From Isoetes taiwanensis (taxonomy: Eukaryota > Streptophyta > Lycopodiopsida > Isoetales > Isoetaceae), in the NCBI GenBank assembly GCA_021234155.1, contig JAJEKV010000003.1, positions 17,968,386 to 18,032,385 on the forward strand: 64,000 nucleotides of DNA. The letters run 5' to 3'. Of the stretch, positions 20,326 to 32,570 are shown piece after piece. Each line of letters opens with the position of its first letter. Position 1 is the first letter of the stretch. Made by a program: the position numbers and the translations under genes. The notes under the pieces were generated by a model. The model made no database searches, was not told where the DNA came from, and saw nothing but the letters and a program-made list of their open reading frames with translations.

Positions 20326-23300
20326 TTAGGCATTGCCATGAACTGCACTCCTGGGCACTTCAAATTGGTGTTCTGGTAATGCCGTGGGGTCATATTGTTG
20401 TAAGACTACAAGTGACGATTTTATTTCTGTTTCTGCGGACAATACAGCACTACCTATTGGGCCCAATTCCGCGTAGTCCATCTGTTCAGTAACTTGAGAT
20501 AGCCGCCGAGTATAGCCAATAATTATCAAGTTGAACTCAGTTCCCTTTGCCACATCCAAGACAGATTGAACATGATCACGGGTGACCATCTGCTCATATA
20601 ATATTGTCTGACTCCCAGAAACCTGGCTCTTCTGCTTTGCAGCAGATATACACTCTAAATCAAGTTTCTTTTCTAATTCTGCATTCACTCCCCCAATTGA
20701 GAAATTGTCTAGATCAGCATTGTCTTTTAAAGTACAGCACCTGTTCTTTATAATTTTCGTTATCCCAGCTATTGCTCCAGGCAAAGATCCTCTTAATCCA
20801 CCTACTGTTTTATCCGGGGCTGTTTCCTTAACTGCATATGATGTTTTATCAGCGGGTGCATCCACTTCACCTGCTTCTCCAACGTCTACAAGATGAAAAA
20901 TATTCAATTTAACACCCTCATGTTCTGCCATGCGGCAACCAAGCACCAATGCTTCCCTGTCATTTGCACCACCAAAGAAAAACACAGCAACGTGGAAAGA
21001 CAGGCTACCTAATGCCACCGTACCAATGCCTCGATCAACTAGTATTGCAACAGAACATGGCGCATGCTTCAATACTTGGCGATTAACAAACTGAAATCCA
21101 CCATTTATTGTCTCCAATATGCCCTCGTCAGTTGGGTGCTTGTGGAAGGGAAGAACAAGGATAGCTGCACGTTTATCCGCTGCAGTTATACAAATATCTT
21201 CGTGCATATCTTCAAAATCTGAAACAGATGTCATTGATCGTACTTTAATTTTTGTCAACTGCGCAAAGGCTCCAAGGGCCACAGTAATGGGATCTGCCAG
21301 ATTACTGCCTCGACATGGACGACCATTTTTCCTTACTTGATGGATCATCATAATAGCAGATGATCTTTCTGACATTTGTACCAAATGCAAGACATAAACA
21401 CGAAGAGGATATCCAGGAGATCCTTGTATTAATCCAACCAAATTTATAGTCGCAGACACATTCTTGAGACCATGAATGCACACAAGTATTCTAAGTTCAT
21501 CCTTTCTACTTGCCATTGCAAGTTTTCTGATCACATATGGCTGTACTGTTCTGGCTGGTTTATATAGTGCCATAACAATAGGTGTAGTGATAAACGTGGT
21601 GAAAAGGGCCATAAGAACCATTATTGCGAATGTTTCGTCATTCAAAACCTGTTTTTCAAGAACTTGTTAGAAACATCTGGATACTTTGCAAGAGGTTTAC
21701 AACATAATACAGAATCCTGCACTTTACGAGCACCAAGTATCCAACTAACTTGTTTCACAACTAGCTTTATCAAAACTCTAGTTGTTCATAGTACAACTTC
21801 TTCAATAATGCCTGTGCTTTACCAAACATTTAGAAAAATAGTAAGCTGGGCCTATCCTCCATGTTTTAAGATATTTTCTAGCTCTTAAACCATAGAATTC
21901 TGGCTGTAGAAGCTCATCAGCTGAGTTCATAAGGTGGTTGGACAGTACAAATTACTCATAATTAAATCAGGCATTTCAACTGAGTTCTGTACTTAGTCCT
22001 GCATACTCTAGTTTACTAGACAAATTATAAGCACACTTTTGCGCCCCATTACAAATCTCAGAATAAGGAAAAGAAGTTTATAAGCTTGGTATTTAAGCCG
22101 AGACTCACGGCAGGGAGAAGTCCATAGCCAGAACAACTAAGATAAGACTACGTATAGAGCTGACATTGAAATGGACGAACTGCCCTCTTCAAAGCATTGG
22201 ATAAGCTTTGACTTGCCTACAAGTGAGGAAACCATCATACTATACAGAAATGCCAACAAGACACAAACAGACTTTTGTTTCTTCTCAAAATCGACCTAAA
22301 ACTCTGGTAATCTGTATATTTTTATTGGGACAGGTGCCTTCTATGATTGAATTCATCGCATGCTTAGCTACATGTCAAATTTAAGAGCATCTTATAAGAA
22401 GAGGCTTAGAACTTCACATGTTGCCTTTTATCCACTTGGATTAACATCATAACAATCATTAACAGGAAACTACTGAAGAAATAGGAAGAATAGCTCTCTG
22501 CGTCCTCTTAATCTATTCGTCCAAAGGCAATATCCGCAAAGCCAGACAAAAAAAGTATGACAGCCAAAATCATTAAATTGTTCTTTCTTTAACAAAAAAC
22601 TGAGCCTGCAAAAGGAGCTGCTTTTCCACCTATCCATCCACTCACCATTCCAATGTAGAAGTAAAATTTAGCCTTCAGAAAAACTATTCATACTTATCTA
22701 GCAAATTTCAGAAAAGTTACTTTTCTCGTTTGCGAATAACCAGGCTGATTTTCTAATCCATTTGAGAGCTTGCCAAAAAACTACAGTTGCTAATTTCCTG
22801 CATACTTGTGTTGCAGTGGCCCCCAAATAGAGAATATCTGTTCAGAGAAATCATCAACATTTAGATCGGCTAGGCATGGAGCAGCTCAGAAGCAGGCACC
22901 AACATGAATCTCTGACTAAGAGTTACAAGCACTGATGTACATGCTCCCTTGATCGAGAGCATCATATACGTTTGTTTCCAATTTTTAATGGCAGATTTGA
23001 TCTCCTCTGCACTTCAAAAACACATAAGTCTCCGCAATTCTGAACAGCTTAAGAATTGATCCTAGGCTAACATGTTTGAAAAATATCTTTAAATGAATTT
23101 TCATGTTTTGCATCTTCAATGTTTGGTTCCAAACATATGATCTCAATCCTGCTCCATAATGATAACCATCCTAAACCTTTTAACAAACTCCCAGGCATCT
23201 CAGAGAGCCCTAGTACATTATTGTTATGCTAAGATATACAAATCAGCAAATAATGCGTAGAAAGCCAAACGTGCACGGGCAACATTCTCCATCCCACTCA

Positions 23301-24789
23301 TAAAAAATCCATTTCCCTGTTCCTTTACTGTGGGTGCCAGCCAAATAAATGCTGCTTAAATCTTTGCAGGTCAAAAGGCCCGAAAGTTGCTTGGACTCTA
23401 GCAGCAACGCGTTCATAAAATGTATCATATCTTGTTAATCAATGCAATATAGAAAAAGATTACGTTTTTTATTAGAACAGAATGGGTCTAGAAGATATAC
23501 CCCACGTTCTTTCCCAATGTTCAATACGATTAACTCCACCAAACCTTTTGTATTCATAAGGAAGCCTAATGCTAACCCTTTCTTCAACTCCATGCCATGC
23601 GCAAGTGAAACGGCAAGGGTACCAAGCACTTTACCGAGGCAAGCAGTTGTAATTACAAGGATAAGGAGCCCTATAGATACTGCTCCATGAATAGATCTAA
23701 TGTTAGTCTTCAGGCCACTTGAAGCGAAATAGAGCGGCAGCATTAACACAACAACGAAATCTTCAATTTTCTCAATCAATAATTTTGCAACTGGCCCATT
23801 TTTTGGGATCACGAGTCCAAAGATAAAGGCACCAAATATAGAATGTATTCCAATTGCATCAGTGATAAATCCACAGGCCAGGACGCCAGCAAAAACAACA
23901 CAGATGGAAATTTCTGAAATACGCTGTTCATCTGGTGAGACATGCATAATCCAAGATATGGGAGTCTTAAGAATCACAAACATAGCAACAATAAAACCTA
24001 TGCCACAAAGTAGAACCCAGGCAACTACTGCAGGACTTTTGCCAGAGCCAGAAAGAGAGACAGCAAGGGCAAGAAGGATCCATGCAATAACATCATTGAC
24101 TGCTGCAGCTGACATAGCTATTTGGCCTACATCAGTTGTCAAAAGCTTTCTTTCTGCAAGTATGCGGGCCAGTACAGGGAATGCAGTGATAGACATGGCC
24201 ACTCCCATGAACACCAGAAATGCACTAAACTTAGCATCCTTGGATACAGTAGAATGTAATACAAACGACACTCCAATTCCTGCAACAAATGGCAAGCATA
24301 TACCCGTGATAGCCACCAGAAAGGCATGCTTGCCTGTCTTACGCAATGAATTTAGGTCTAGTTCCAGACCAACCATAAATAAGAAAAATAGAAGTCCCAT
24401 GTCGGCAAAAGTTTCAAGAACAGGCATGCTTTCTTTGGGAAAAATCTTGCTGAGGTAATTCTGATTCTGCCCAAAAGCGGAGGGCCCAAGAAGAATGCCA
24501 CCCTGCAAGAGTAATTAGGTTAAGCAAGTATACAACGATCTAAACACAGGTTGAAAGCATCTGATGATATTGCAAATAGCAGATCAAAAAACAAACAAAT
24601 ACTAAGAGAAAGTGTGAGAGTCGAACTTACGATAATTTCTGCAACGACCCGAGGTTGTCTCAGAGCTCTGAGTGCGAAAGCAAGTGAACGGGTGAGAGCA
24701 AGTACAAAACATATTTGAAGCATAAGAAGGGGGAGAGAGAAATGAATTGGGTTGTCGCCCTGAAACACTCCGTTGGAAGTGGGACGCAT
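20326..24789 (-). CDS. CHX-family cation/H+ antiporter, three exons
   Basis: Exons on the minus strand: 24789-24631, 24502-23501 and 21648-20326, all with GT-AG junctions in phase 0, giving 827 residues. The family moves K+ or other monovalent cations against protons in endomembranes or the plasma membrane. Residues 1 to about 430 form the CPA2 transport domain with about a dozen hydrophobic segments. Recognisable blocks are the N-terminal [27 protein letters not shown] and the conserved Asn-Asp pair at 189-190. Exon 3 begins [10 protein letters not shown], then carries the USP-like cytosolic tail. Length and exon boundaries fit Arabidopsis CHX17-20 relatives. Intron 1 is 128 bp and intron 2 is 1,852 bp. 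No defect was seen. The start is the first ATG; upstream in-frame codons are only non-AUG. Confidence 0.93.
21649..23500 (-). other. CHX intron 2
   Basis: It starts GTATATCTTC after codon G-K-E-R-G and ends ...GAAAAACAG before G-T-T-T-T-G. I see no gene or recognisable element inside. Confidence 0.85.
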
Positions 24790-24824
24790 TTTGTGCGTCA
24801 GCAAGAAAATTTGGTGCTCCCAAG

Positions 24825-25065
24825 TTACGTAGGCCTATCGGCAGATTGTATAGATCTTATTTTCAGATGACATGGCCTACCGAATTGGATTGATTTGAAT
24901 GGATTTTTATCAGTCTACCAAAACCGGTTTGCTATGGGACTTAATCTTAATATGCGGTCTTTTTTTTAGAATGGTTATAGCTGTTTATACAACAATGCTA
25001 ACCGTGACGTCGGATTTTATTAATCGCTCGTGTTTGCATGTGTTTTGTTTTGTTGTTTCATGTTA
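24825..25065. repeat. Repeat forming the CHX upstream region
   Basis: Starting 36 bp upstream of the CHX ATG, about 240 bp match 41360-41632 in the same orientation (GGCAGATTGTATAGATC, GATGACATGGCCTACC, CTACCAAAACCGGTTTGCTA, CTGTTTATACAACAATGCTA). The CHX leader and core promoter therefore lie in duplicated sequence. Either the promoter was copied elsewhere, or a repeat supplies the promoter. Confidence 0.8.
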
Positions 25066-25449
25066 GTTTTTTATTTTATTTTTTTTATTTTTAGCACGCC
25101 AGCCTAACTCCTTGCAATTCTAGGCTATCCACGTAGCACTTTCATCTCAGCCAAAACTGACGTGGCGCTAAAAAAAACCGTTAGATGTTCATTTTCCTAG
25201 ATCTAAGGCCATTAAAATTAGATAAGCCCTAAAAATAGCACGGAGATGGCACTGGACGCTAAGTGAGGCTCTTCAAGGCGGCGTTTCACAAAACAAAGCC
25301 GGCGAACAACCACAGTTGCACTCGCTTCCTCATATTTTTTCTGTATCATTCCTTTTATTTTCCTTCTGGACCTTGGCCTCTTACGGCCCCTCTTCGGGTG
25401 TTGGATTTTAGTTACTCTCTTTTTAGTTACAGCTCTATTTTAAAGCCTA

Positions 25450-25480
25450 CTAGTAAACGTGTGCCCGGCGTTGCCGGGCT
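25450..25480 (-). mobile_element. Helitron 3' end H1 (minus)
   Basis: On the minus strand: hairpin GCCCGGC-AAC-GCCGGGC, ten bases, then CTAG at the terminus (25450), followed by host T. A hairpin about 10 bp before CTRR, inserted ahead of T, is the Helitron signature. The body should extend to the right. The 5' TC end was not located. Confidence 0.75.
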
Positions 25481-28400
25481 AATGTTAACGTGTGCATATA
25501 GTAAACATGTGTCCGACATTGCCTTGCATTTTTACCTTTCTTTAATGTAGGCGTGTTACTCTTCTGATAAATCACATGTGACGTTGGATGTTGTTATGGT
25601 GCCACAACTTGATGTCTGCACACTTAGAAGCATTTAAGCACATCAACATGCTTGATATCCTAAAAATTTGGCCAAATGAGAGTTTCCACAATAAGTTTTA
25701 TAATGAGAGGCATTTATTGGAGTCTATGATTAGACATAATATAAGGTTTTTGTTTGGACTTATAGCATAGGCTCAATAAGCTTAAGCCTATAAACCAACG
25801 TGTTATCAAGATGCTCTAGAAGATGTTCTTAGCTTGACTTGCATGATAACAAAGGCTTAAATAATTGGAATCCATCACGTTTCAATTATTAGCATGTTTG
25901 GGCCAATTATTTTGGAGGAGAAGCACTTGCCCTTATGAATTGTTTTACAACATGTGAATCTTGTTTGAAACAAAATGCTCTCGCTTTTATTGTGCAACTT
26001 ATTTGCTTTTCTTATGCTTGTTTTAGTGGATTATGCAGCCTATCACTAAATTATGACTATCCACTTATACAATTATTGATTAAACGAACATCGAGAAAGA
26101 TAATGGGAGCAAAAACACTATTTATTGCAAAACATAATCTTTATTGCAAACCATAAACCAACTAAAAATGTTTTATGGTAGAGTAAACCTATGGACCACT
26201 TCGACCTAACTAATCCCTTCTAGCCTAAAGATTTTTCCCTATTTGTACAGGTTCTTTGTAAGGTGCTTCTGGATGCAGGCCTTTCCTGCAACGTTTATTC
26301 TACGAATTCTGCAGCAGACAGTTTGACATTCAGTTTAGCTATAAGGGAGTTAGCATCCATGATATCGTGAGGCTCATCATTGTTTTTTCCCTAGGCAGCA
26401 TAGCTAATACGATTTACAAAAATGGCATGTAACTTAATAGTAAAGACGTCACATTCTAACATGCCAATTCAAATTCATCATCTGGCTTCTATAAATATAG
26501 TGAATTGTAAATGGAATGTTTCTGCAAATATAGCCCATGCTCTGCAAAACATTTTGTCTTTCTCCTCACCATTGCAACTTCTCTAATCTTTGCCAAGCCA
26601 GGAATTGCTCCTTTAAATGTAGAAAAAATATCTGATAATCAAGTCTCCAACATGGTACCTATTTTGTAAGAAAGAAACACATTCTTGTTTCTACATGCTT
26701 AAATCTTCTCCGTAAATGCATTATCAACTTGTGCCATTGCGTCAAACACCGTTAAAATGTTTCCTGTCGTAATAACCATGAATTTAGAGATAGAAGGAAC
26801 TTAGGCGTGTGGGTTTTATATCTTGAACTGCAGCAAACAAAAATGGGAATAAGGTACCTTGTTTGATTACTGCAAAACATTCAAGAGCTGAAAGCAAAGA
26901 ATAATCATTCAAGAGCTGAAAGCAATCATTCAACCAAATAATCTGATGTTAATCCTACCCTAACTATCCAAAATGCCATTTGTTTAATGATCACATGGAT
27001 TAGCTTTCTCTACATAGAAAGCAAATTGTCCAAAAACCACGCCCCATGTTTTATCATTTATCAGCGTAAGGTGTGCACCAACTCCATGCCCCATTACACA
27101 AAAAGTTGCACGTCACGCATGCATCAATTAGTTGGGACTTGGGACTTAGTTAGTTGGGACTTGGGACTTAGTTGGGACATTGCTAATACTGAGGACTTAG
27201 CATGATTGTAAATACAATGCCTCATCTTAGGGAGTGGTGTAGACTTGTATTTTTCTGTCAGTTTAGTATTTGTTCACAATAACATGTTCATATCCAATTC
27301 TATTACATGTCACCTATCTTGCCTAACTCTATTCTGGAATGAACATGCCTGTAAATAAACTATCATATTTTATCTAAAATGGAAGATCACCTTGTGTATT
27401 GAAAAGCACTTCCTGAAGTATATCATAAATTGAAAAGATATTCTTCAAGCGATGATAATGTTTGCAAATTCCCTGAACATATTTCTTGCAGAATGGTCGA
27501 GCATGCAGTGGAGAAATCTACAACATTGTAGTTTTGAAATAGCCGTAATAATACAACAAATTAAGCACAATTTTTGCTATGGTGATAAAGCTAACTGAGG
27601 CTTAATTGAAGCAACTTGCTTGCCTTCCCACCTCATCTACTTTCATAATACATGAAAAATCAACAATGCAATCTCAAATTGTGCAAACAGATGGAAAGCT
27701 TAATAATGCATGGTGATCAGGCATGTTATGTGCCATAAAATACATGTTTATGCAGCAAGAATGAGCATTTTCAGCCATAACAGGTATAGCGTCGTATCCT
27801 TTTCTGCACTCAACTTCAAACATAAAGCAACTGCACCATTTCTGGTCATACAAATATGTTCATGTGCATTGGCGTGATTCCTCGTATACAACACAAAATT
27901 AAGGGCTTGTCCTTCCAATATGATCAACCCTATGAACTGCAATTGTATAAAAGTACATAAAGGAAAGAAGTTTGGAACAATGGAAAAAATACAAATACTT
28001 TGTTTCTTGATCTGAAAATTCTGGACTAATTGGCAATGACAGAATTATTACTTTGTCTTTAGCCAACGACAATCTAAGAATTCTGGACTAATTGGCAGTG
28101 TCAAAATTATTACTTTGTCTCTAGCCAGCTTTACAAAGAATGGGTAAACACGATAAATGTAGATTCCAGTGCATTTAACAGCCGATGCTGAGCATAAATT
28201 AAATGCTACATACCTGGTGTTGTGACTTTGTCAAGACAAATGCTTGGATTTCGGTATTGTCAATTTTTTGATGCTGGAATTTCAGCTGGAACGCCAGATA
28301 GCAGGGCCCATAAATATCCAACAACTAAATCCGATGCCCCAAACAAAACACAGAGACAAAAATCTTTCTTTAACTTGCCTTTTGAATCTAACAACCAATT

Positions 28401-29100
28401 CTAGCCGTGGTACACCCCATAGCTATGCCAACACTGTACTGCTTGGATAAGCAGTTGGCAATATTTCCTTGCCTCATCTCTGGACAGCTTTTTTCTGCTC
28501 AACAATTTGTCAAAGAGCTCCCTTCAGATGCAATATACACTATACTTGCTTGCTAACATCTTATAAAGCTGGACTATTTTGGGATGACTCCCTTTTAAAT
28601 TTGCTTCTCCATTTAAATTTGCAGACACTTATTTCTGCTGCACAACTCCACATATGTCCAGACGAAGCAAGAATCATGGAACATAGAAGCTAGAGGAGAA
28701 AACATCAGAAAATGCATCATGAAGCTCCACTGCAAAAAACCATAAACGTGCATGCTGCTCCTGCGCACAACAGAATTGATAATGAAGAGTAGATCTTGGG
28801 ATAATATTTATCATTTTAAAATTTCTGACTGCACACAAAGCGTGAAACATGACAGAGATCCAACTTCTGCAGGCTTGCCAAGCAATATCAAATGTCATTT
28901 TTACAGATAAAGAATATATAAAGGTATTTATTGGATGCAGTGTCAGATGTTTCTACTGTATCTAAATTAACTTGCAAACATAATCCAGTGGAAGAGAGGT
29001 AATCTAGGAGCTTGCCGAAACCTTACCTGCTTGGAAGGATCCTTCTGTTTGTAGCGAAAATGAAGATCTATGTTGCCGAAAATGGAGAAACCCTCGTCTC
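25481..29100. other. Presumed Helitron interior, no gene recognised
   Basis: The region is AT-rich with many short frames and no family motif. A degenerate second copy of the terminal motif lies at about 25498-25530 (TAGTAAACATGTGTCCGAC). At about 28.02-28.12 kb a 50-bp stretch is duplicated (TCTGGACTAATTGGCA seen twice). Confidence 0.4.
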
Positions 29101-29157
29101 AAAAAGTTTCCTTGCAAGGCTTCTTCTGTTTGCAGCGAAAATGTTTGCAAGCCTTAC

Positions 29158-29269
29158 CGGTCACAAAAATGCACGTCCAGCCTCTGTTTGATATTTGTTG
29201 GCCCAAAATTCTGCCGATCACATCCCCACCAGCTAGAATGACTCCACCATGATTTACATCACCAGATAC
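29158..29269 (-). pseudogene. Exon-like fragment of an unknown gene
   Basis: The 112-bp segment is preceded by ...GCATCAG and followed by GTAAGG on the minus strand. It encodes V-S-G-D-V-N-H-G-G-V-I-L-A-G-G-D-V-I-G-R-I-L without a stop. With the exon at 29385-29429 it joins in frame. I do not recognise the protein. Position inside the Helitron-bounded block suggests a captured gene piece. Confidence 0.4.
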
Positions 29270-29384
29270 CTGATGCAACCACGTGGAACATGTTAGAAGA
29301 AAAGAATACCTGAACATCTGGACATGCACTCAGTTAAACATTTATATTGCAGAAAACATGGATGTAAGATGGAAAATATGGTAC

Positions 29385-29429
29385 CTTAAACAAACTCCTA
29401 TTATTGTAGCGACTGCTCTGCTTCAACGC
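29385..29429 (-). pseudogene. Exon-like fragment, 15 codons
   Basis: The 45-bp segment lies between ...TGTCTGCAG and GTACCAT and encodes A-L-K-Q-S-S-R-Y-N-N-R-S-L-F-K. An upstream possible exon ending ...CAGAGGAAG before GTGTGT lies near 29553-29620. All three are phase-compatible. Confidence 0.35.
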
Positions 29430-30177
29430 CTGCAGACAGAAAGCACAAACACGATTTAGGTAAATGATTTCTTCTATTGTAAGCCCCTTGTTGTAGAACT
29501 TAGTAAGAGCCCTAATGAATAGGAATACTACTGCAGAGCAATATTACACACCTTCCTCTGCTTCAGTGACTGCAAATGCACAGACTGCTTCCCTGGAAGC
29601 TTCAAAATCCGCTTGAAGAACTCTCAAAATGCTTCAAATCTGCTTCAAAATGCTGACTGAAAAGAAACCTCAAAATCCAAAATCCGCTTGCTTGCTTGCT
29701 GCCGCTTGCGCTGGCTCAGACTTTCCTAAAATCCTAAAAACCCTAAACCTATCCCTGATCAAATCGGCATGCATTACTGGAGATTCGAATAGAGGGGCTC
29801 GAAAAAAAAACGGACCTTAGAAGCTGAGAAAAATTTTCCCGGAAAATAAAAAACCGGCGTCACATTTACCGGAGAAGGCGTGAGTCCGGCGACCCAAAAA
29901 CATTTTAAATAAGTAGATATATTAGTTTATCCATTTGTTAGTCCGCGCAATCCGTCTTTGCCTATTAAGCAAATGTACCCAAGTCTCGAGAATTTGAATT
30001 CTGTCTCCTATTGCTCAGAATATTTGTAAAAATTTTGAGGCAAGCAAAGTGTTTTCTTTCCTCCACTGATTCTTACTCATTATTTCTGAGAGGATTTCCG
30101 GTCAGGCCATAGATCAATTTAGGAAAATCGAAAAGTTGGGGATCCTCCGTCTTCTTGTGATTCCTGAGTTTTTGAAA

Positions 30178-30236
30178 TGACGAGGATCCGGCAATCCAAT
30201 CTGCCTCAGAAAGCGCCAGCAGCATCCGACGCCAGG
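30178..30236 (+). pseudogene. Possible captured first exon
   Basis: An ATG followed by T-R-I-R-Q-S-N-L-P-Q-K-A-P-A-A-S-D-A-R runs directly into GTAAGG, a strong splice donor. No downstream exon could be matched. It diverges from the minus-strand exons at 29.16-29.6 kb. Confidence 0.3.
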
Positions 30237-30609
30237 TAAGGTACATGGCATGTTCTTCTCAATCTTCATTCCTCTGGGTTTAGGATCTTAGAGCAGGGGC
30301 TTAGAGCAAATTATTATTTTTGTGTGTTTTGTTCAAACCGTACTATGCATGTACAGGTTTTGCTCAAATTCTTACACGAGTAGCAAGAAACCATACCATG
30401 AATGTTTCCTACTACTATTTACATGTAATTTAGTTTTTAATTTACTGGCAGAACTCGGCTTCCAGGTGCCTTTTCTGTATCCCTAAGCATCCTTCATATA
30501 TTTGTTTCTATAGAATAATTGGTCTATCTGTTTTAATAAAATAGAATAGGCCCTAAAAAATCATCATTGCATCATTTGCATCTAAATTTGCTGAGGTAAA
30601 CTTCTAAAT

Positions 30610-31640
30610 GTTAAGCATTGTGGGATGCAAGATTAGTCTTTGATCATATGTCTAAAAGAAACTCTTTCGCTTGGACCATCATGTTTGCTGCTTGTGTGGA
30701 ACATAACTGTTTCAAAGAAGCTCTCCAAATTTTTACACAAATTCCACATCCAAATGTTGCTTCTTGTACGTCTGTGATCAGGACATGTATCAAACAAGGC
30801 TAGCAACAGTTCCCTCAGGATACAAAACTTGCTCAGAGGATGCTATCAATTTTTTCTGTAAGATGCCACAGCATGATATAGTGTCTGGAGATATACTATC
30901 CGGCAGCATATGGCAATAGAGTCGAACAGATATTTCACTTAGTTATAGAGGCTGCAAATGATTTCTGGAATAATTCCAGATATAGATGCATGATAGTTTG
31001 AAGCTTTCATGCAATTAAGTAATGGGCAGTTAAGCCTAGCATGTTTGTGCCTGAATTCATCTATTGAATTCAAAATTAACCTAGATGAAGCTGCTTCAAG
31101 GTTTGCAGATACCAAAGACAGCAAGTACTTTCTCCTTTGTGTTATTTATTGCCACAATTAAAGAATGAAAAGTCTAAAGATTGGAAAGGAAAGAAGAAAC
31201 GCTGGTTCTAAGTTGTTTTAGACTAACGTTCACACCATCCTTCTTTTTAATTTCAACTTGCATGTTCCATCTTTTTTCTTTCATTTCCTCATGTTGTTTC
31301 ATGGAGGTTCTTTTATCTTTCTGTAATTGACATATACAGGTTCTTTCTCATGACACATGTCATATATATTTGAAGGTCCCGCTTTATATATTTTATATCA
31401 TGGCTGAGCATTCTAAGTTGTAGTGCCTGGACGTGATATTATTAGGCCAACAGTGTTTATAAGAGTCGTTTGATGGATTATATGAGCTATTCTGAAGGAT
31501 CAATTTTATCAAAGCAATGGGCAGATTATTTTGGTGAGCTTCTAGAGTATGAGCCCTCCTAGCTCTCCTTGACCTTGAACTTGAACGTTCAATTCTTTGT
31601 AGAATTGCTAGAATTCTTTAGAACACCTATTTGTTGCATT
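30610..31640 (+). repeat. PPR-fragment duplication, copy 1
   Basis: The first 250 bp encode a PPR fragment (W-D-A-R-L-V-F-D-H-M-S-K-R-N-S-F-A-W) with an internal deletion relative to copy 2. From about 30880 the non-coding part matches 34105-34735 (CAGCATATGGCAATAGAGTC, TTCCAGATATAGATGCATGA). Near 31457 it also holds an exon-like frame (Y-K-S-R-L-M-D-Y-M-S-Y-S) that is broken in copy 2. Confidence 0.85.
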
Positions 31641-31982
31641 TCATACCATAACATAGTTCATGGATTACCAAGCTAGATCAATCTCTACCTCCACATATCT
31701 AAGATACAACCTTTTTTGTTTGCTTCTATTTCTATCTTGTGTTTTATTTGCATTACATTACTATTTGTATCTAGTTATTTTGTGATTCTTCTATTTTTTT
31801 GCTATAAATGACAGTTGGAGCATTGTTGATCTCTACATATGCCAATTTTTTTTTTGAGTTATAGATTTGAAAGTGGACATGCAAATTGCATCATCCAATT
31901 TTGATTGAGACTTGTAAGCCTAGCACAAACAGAAAGTGCAACATGAAGGCTAGTTGTAGAAGACCTGCTAGTGGAGATGTAT

Positions 31983-32411
31983 GGCAAGTGTGAAGCATAG
32001 TGGGATGCAAGATTAGTCTTTGATCATATGTCCAAAAGAAACTCTTTCAGTTGGACCATCATGCATACTGCTTATGTGGAACATAACTGTTTCAAAGAAG
32101 CTCTCCAAATGTTTACACAAATTCCACATCCAAATGCTGCTTCTTGTACGTCTGTGATTAGGGCATGTGTCAAACAAGGCCAGCTGAAGCTTGTTGTTCA
32201 TCTTTTAGAGCAGTTCCCTCAGAATACAATACTTGCATACAATGTTGTTCTTTCTGCTTATATTTGTGCAGGGAAGTCAGAGGATGCTATCAATTTTTTC
32301 TGTAAGGTGCCACAACATGATATGTCCTGGAATATCATGCTTGCTGCTCATGAGCATGGTCATGGCAGTAAAGGAGAAGAATCCTCTGCTTCATTAAATC
32401 ATCCAACATGA
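31983..32411 (+). pseudogene. PPR protein fragment, copy 2
   Basis: The coding reads L-L-V-E-M-Y-G-K-C-E-A, a stop, then W-D-A-R-L-V-F-D-H-M-S-K-R-N-S-F-S-W-T-I-M and about four PPR motifs. It lacks both ends of a PPR gene. PPR proteins bind organelle RNA; this piece cannot function. It is the partner of 30618-30870. Confidence 0.8.
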
Positions 32412-32570
32412 CTAATAAGATTTAATAGGCTATAGCAGTGATCCACCAAAGGCAGGATGCCATAATCTGTACACATGGAAATAAAGTAGTGCTGACCGTT
32501 GTCATTTAGATCAAAGATGGCTGGAAAGTGATTTCAGTTGGTTTTGTACCATCCGCCCACATTTCCTAGA

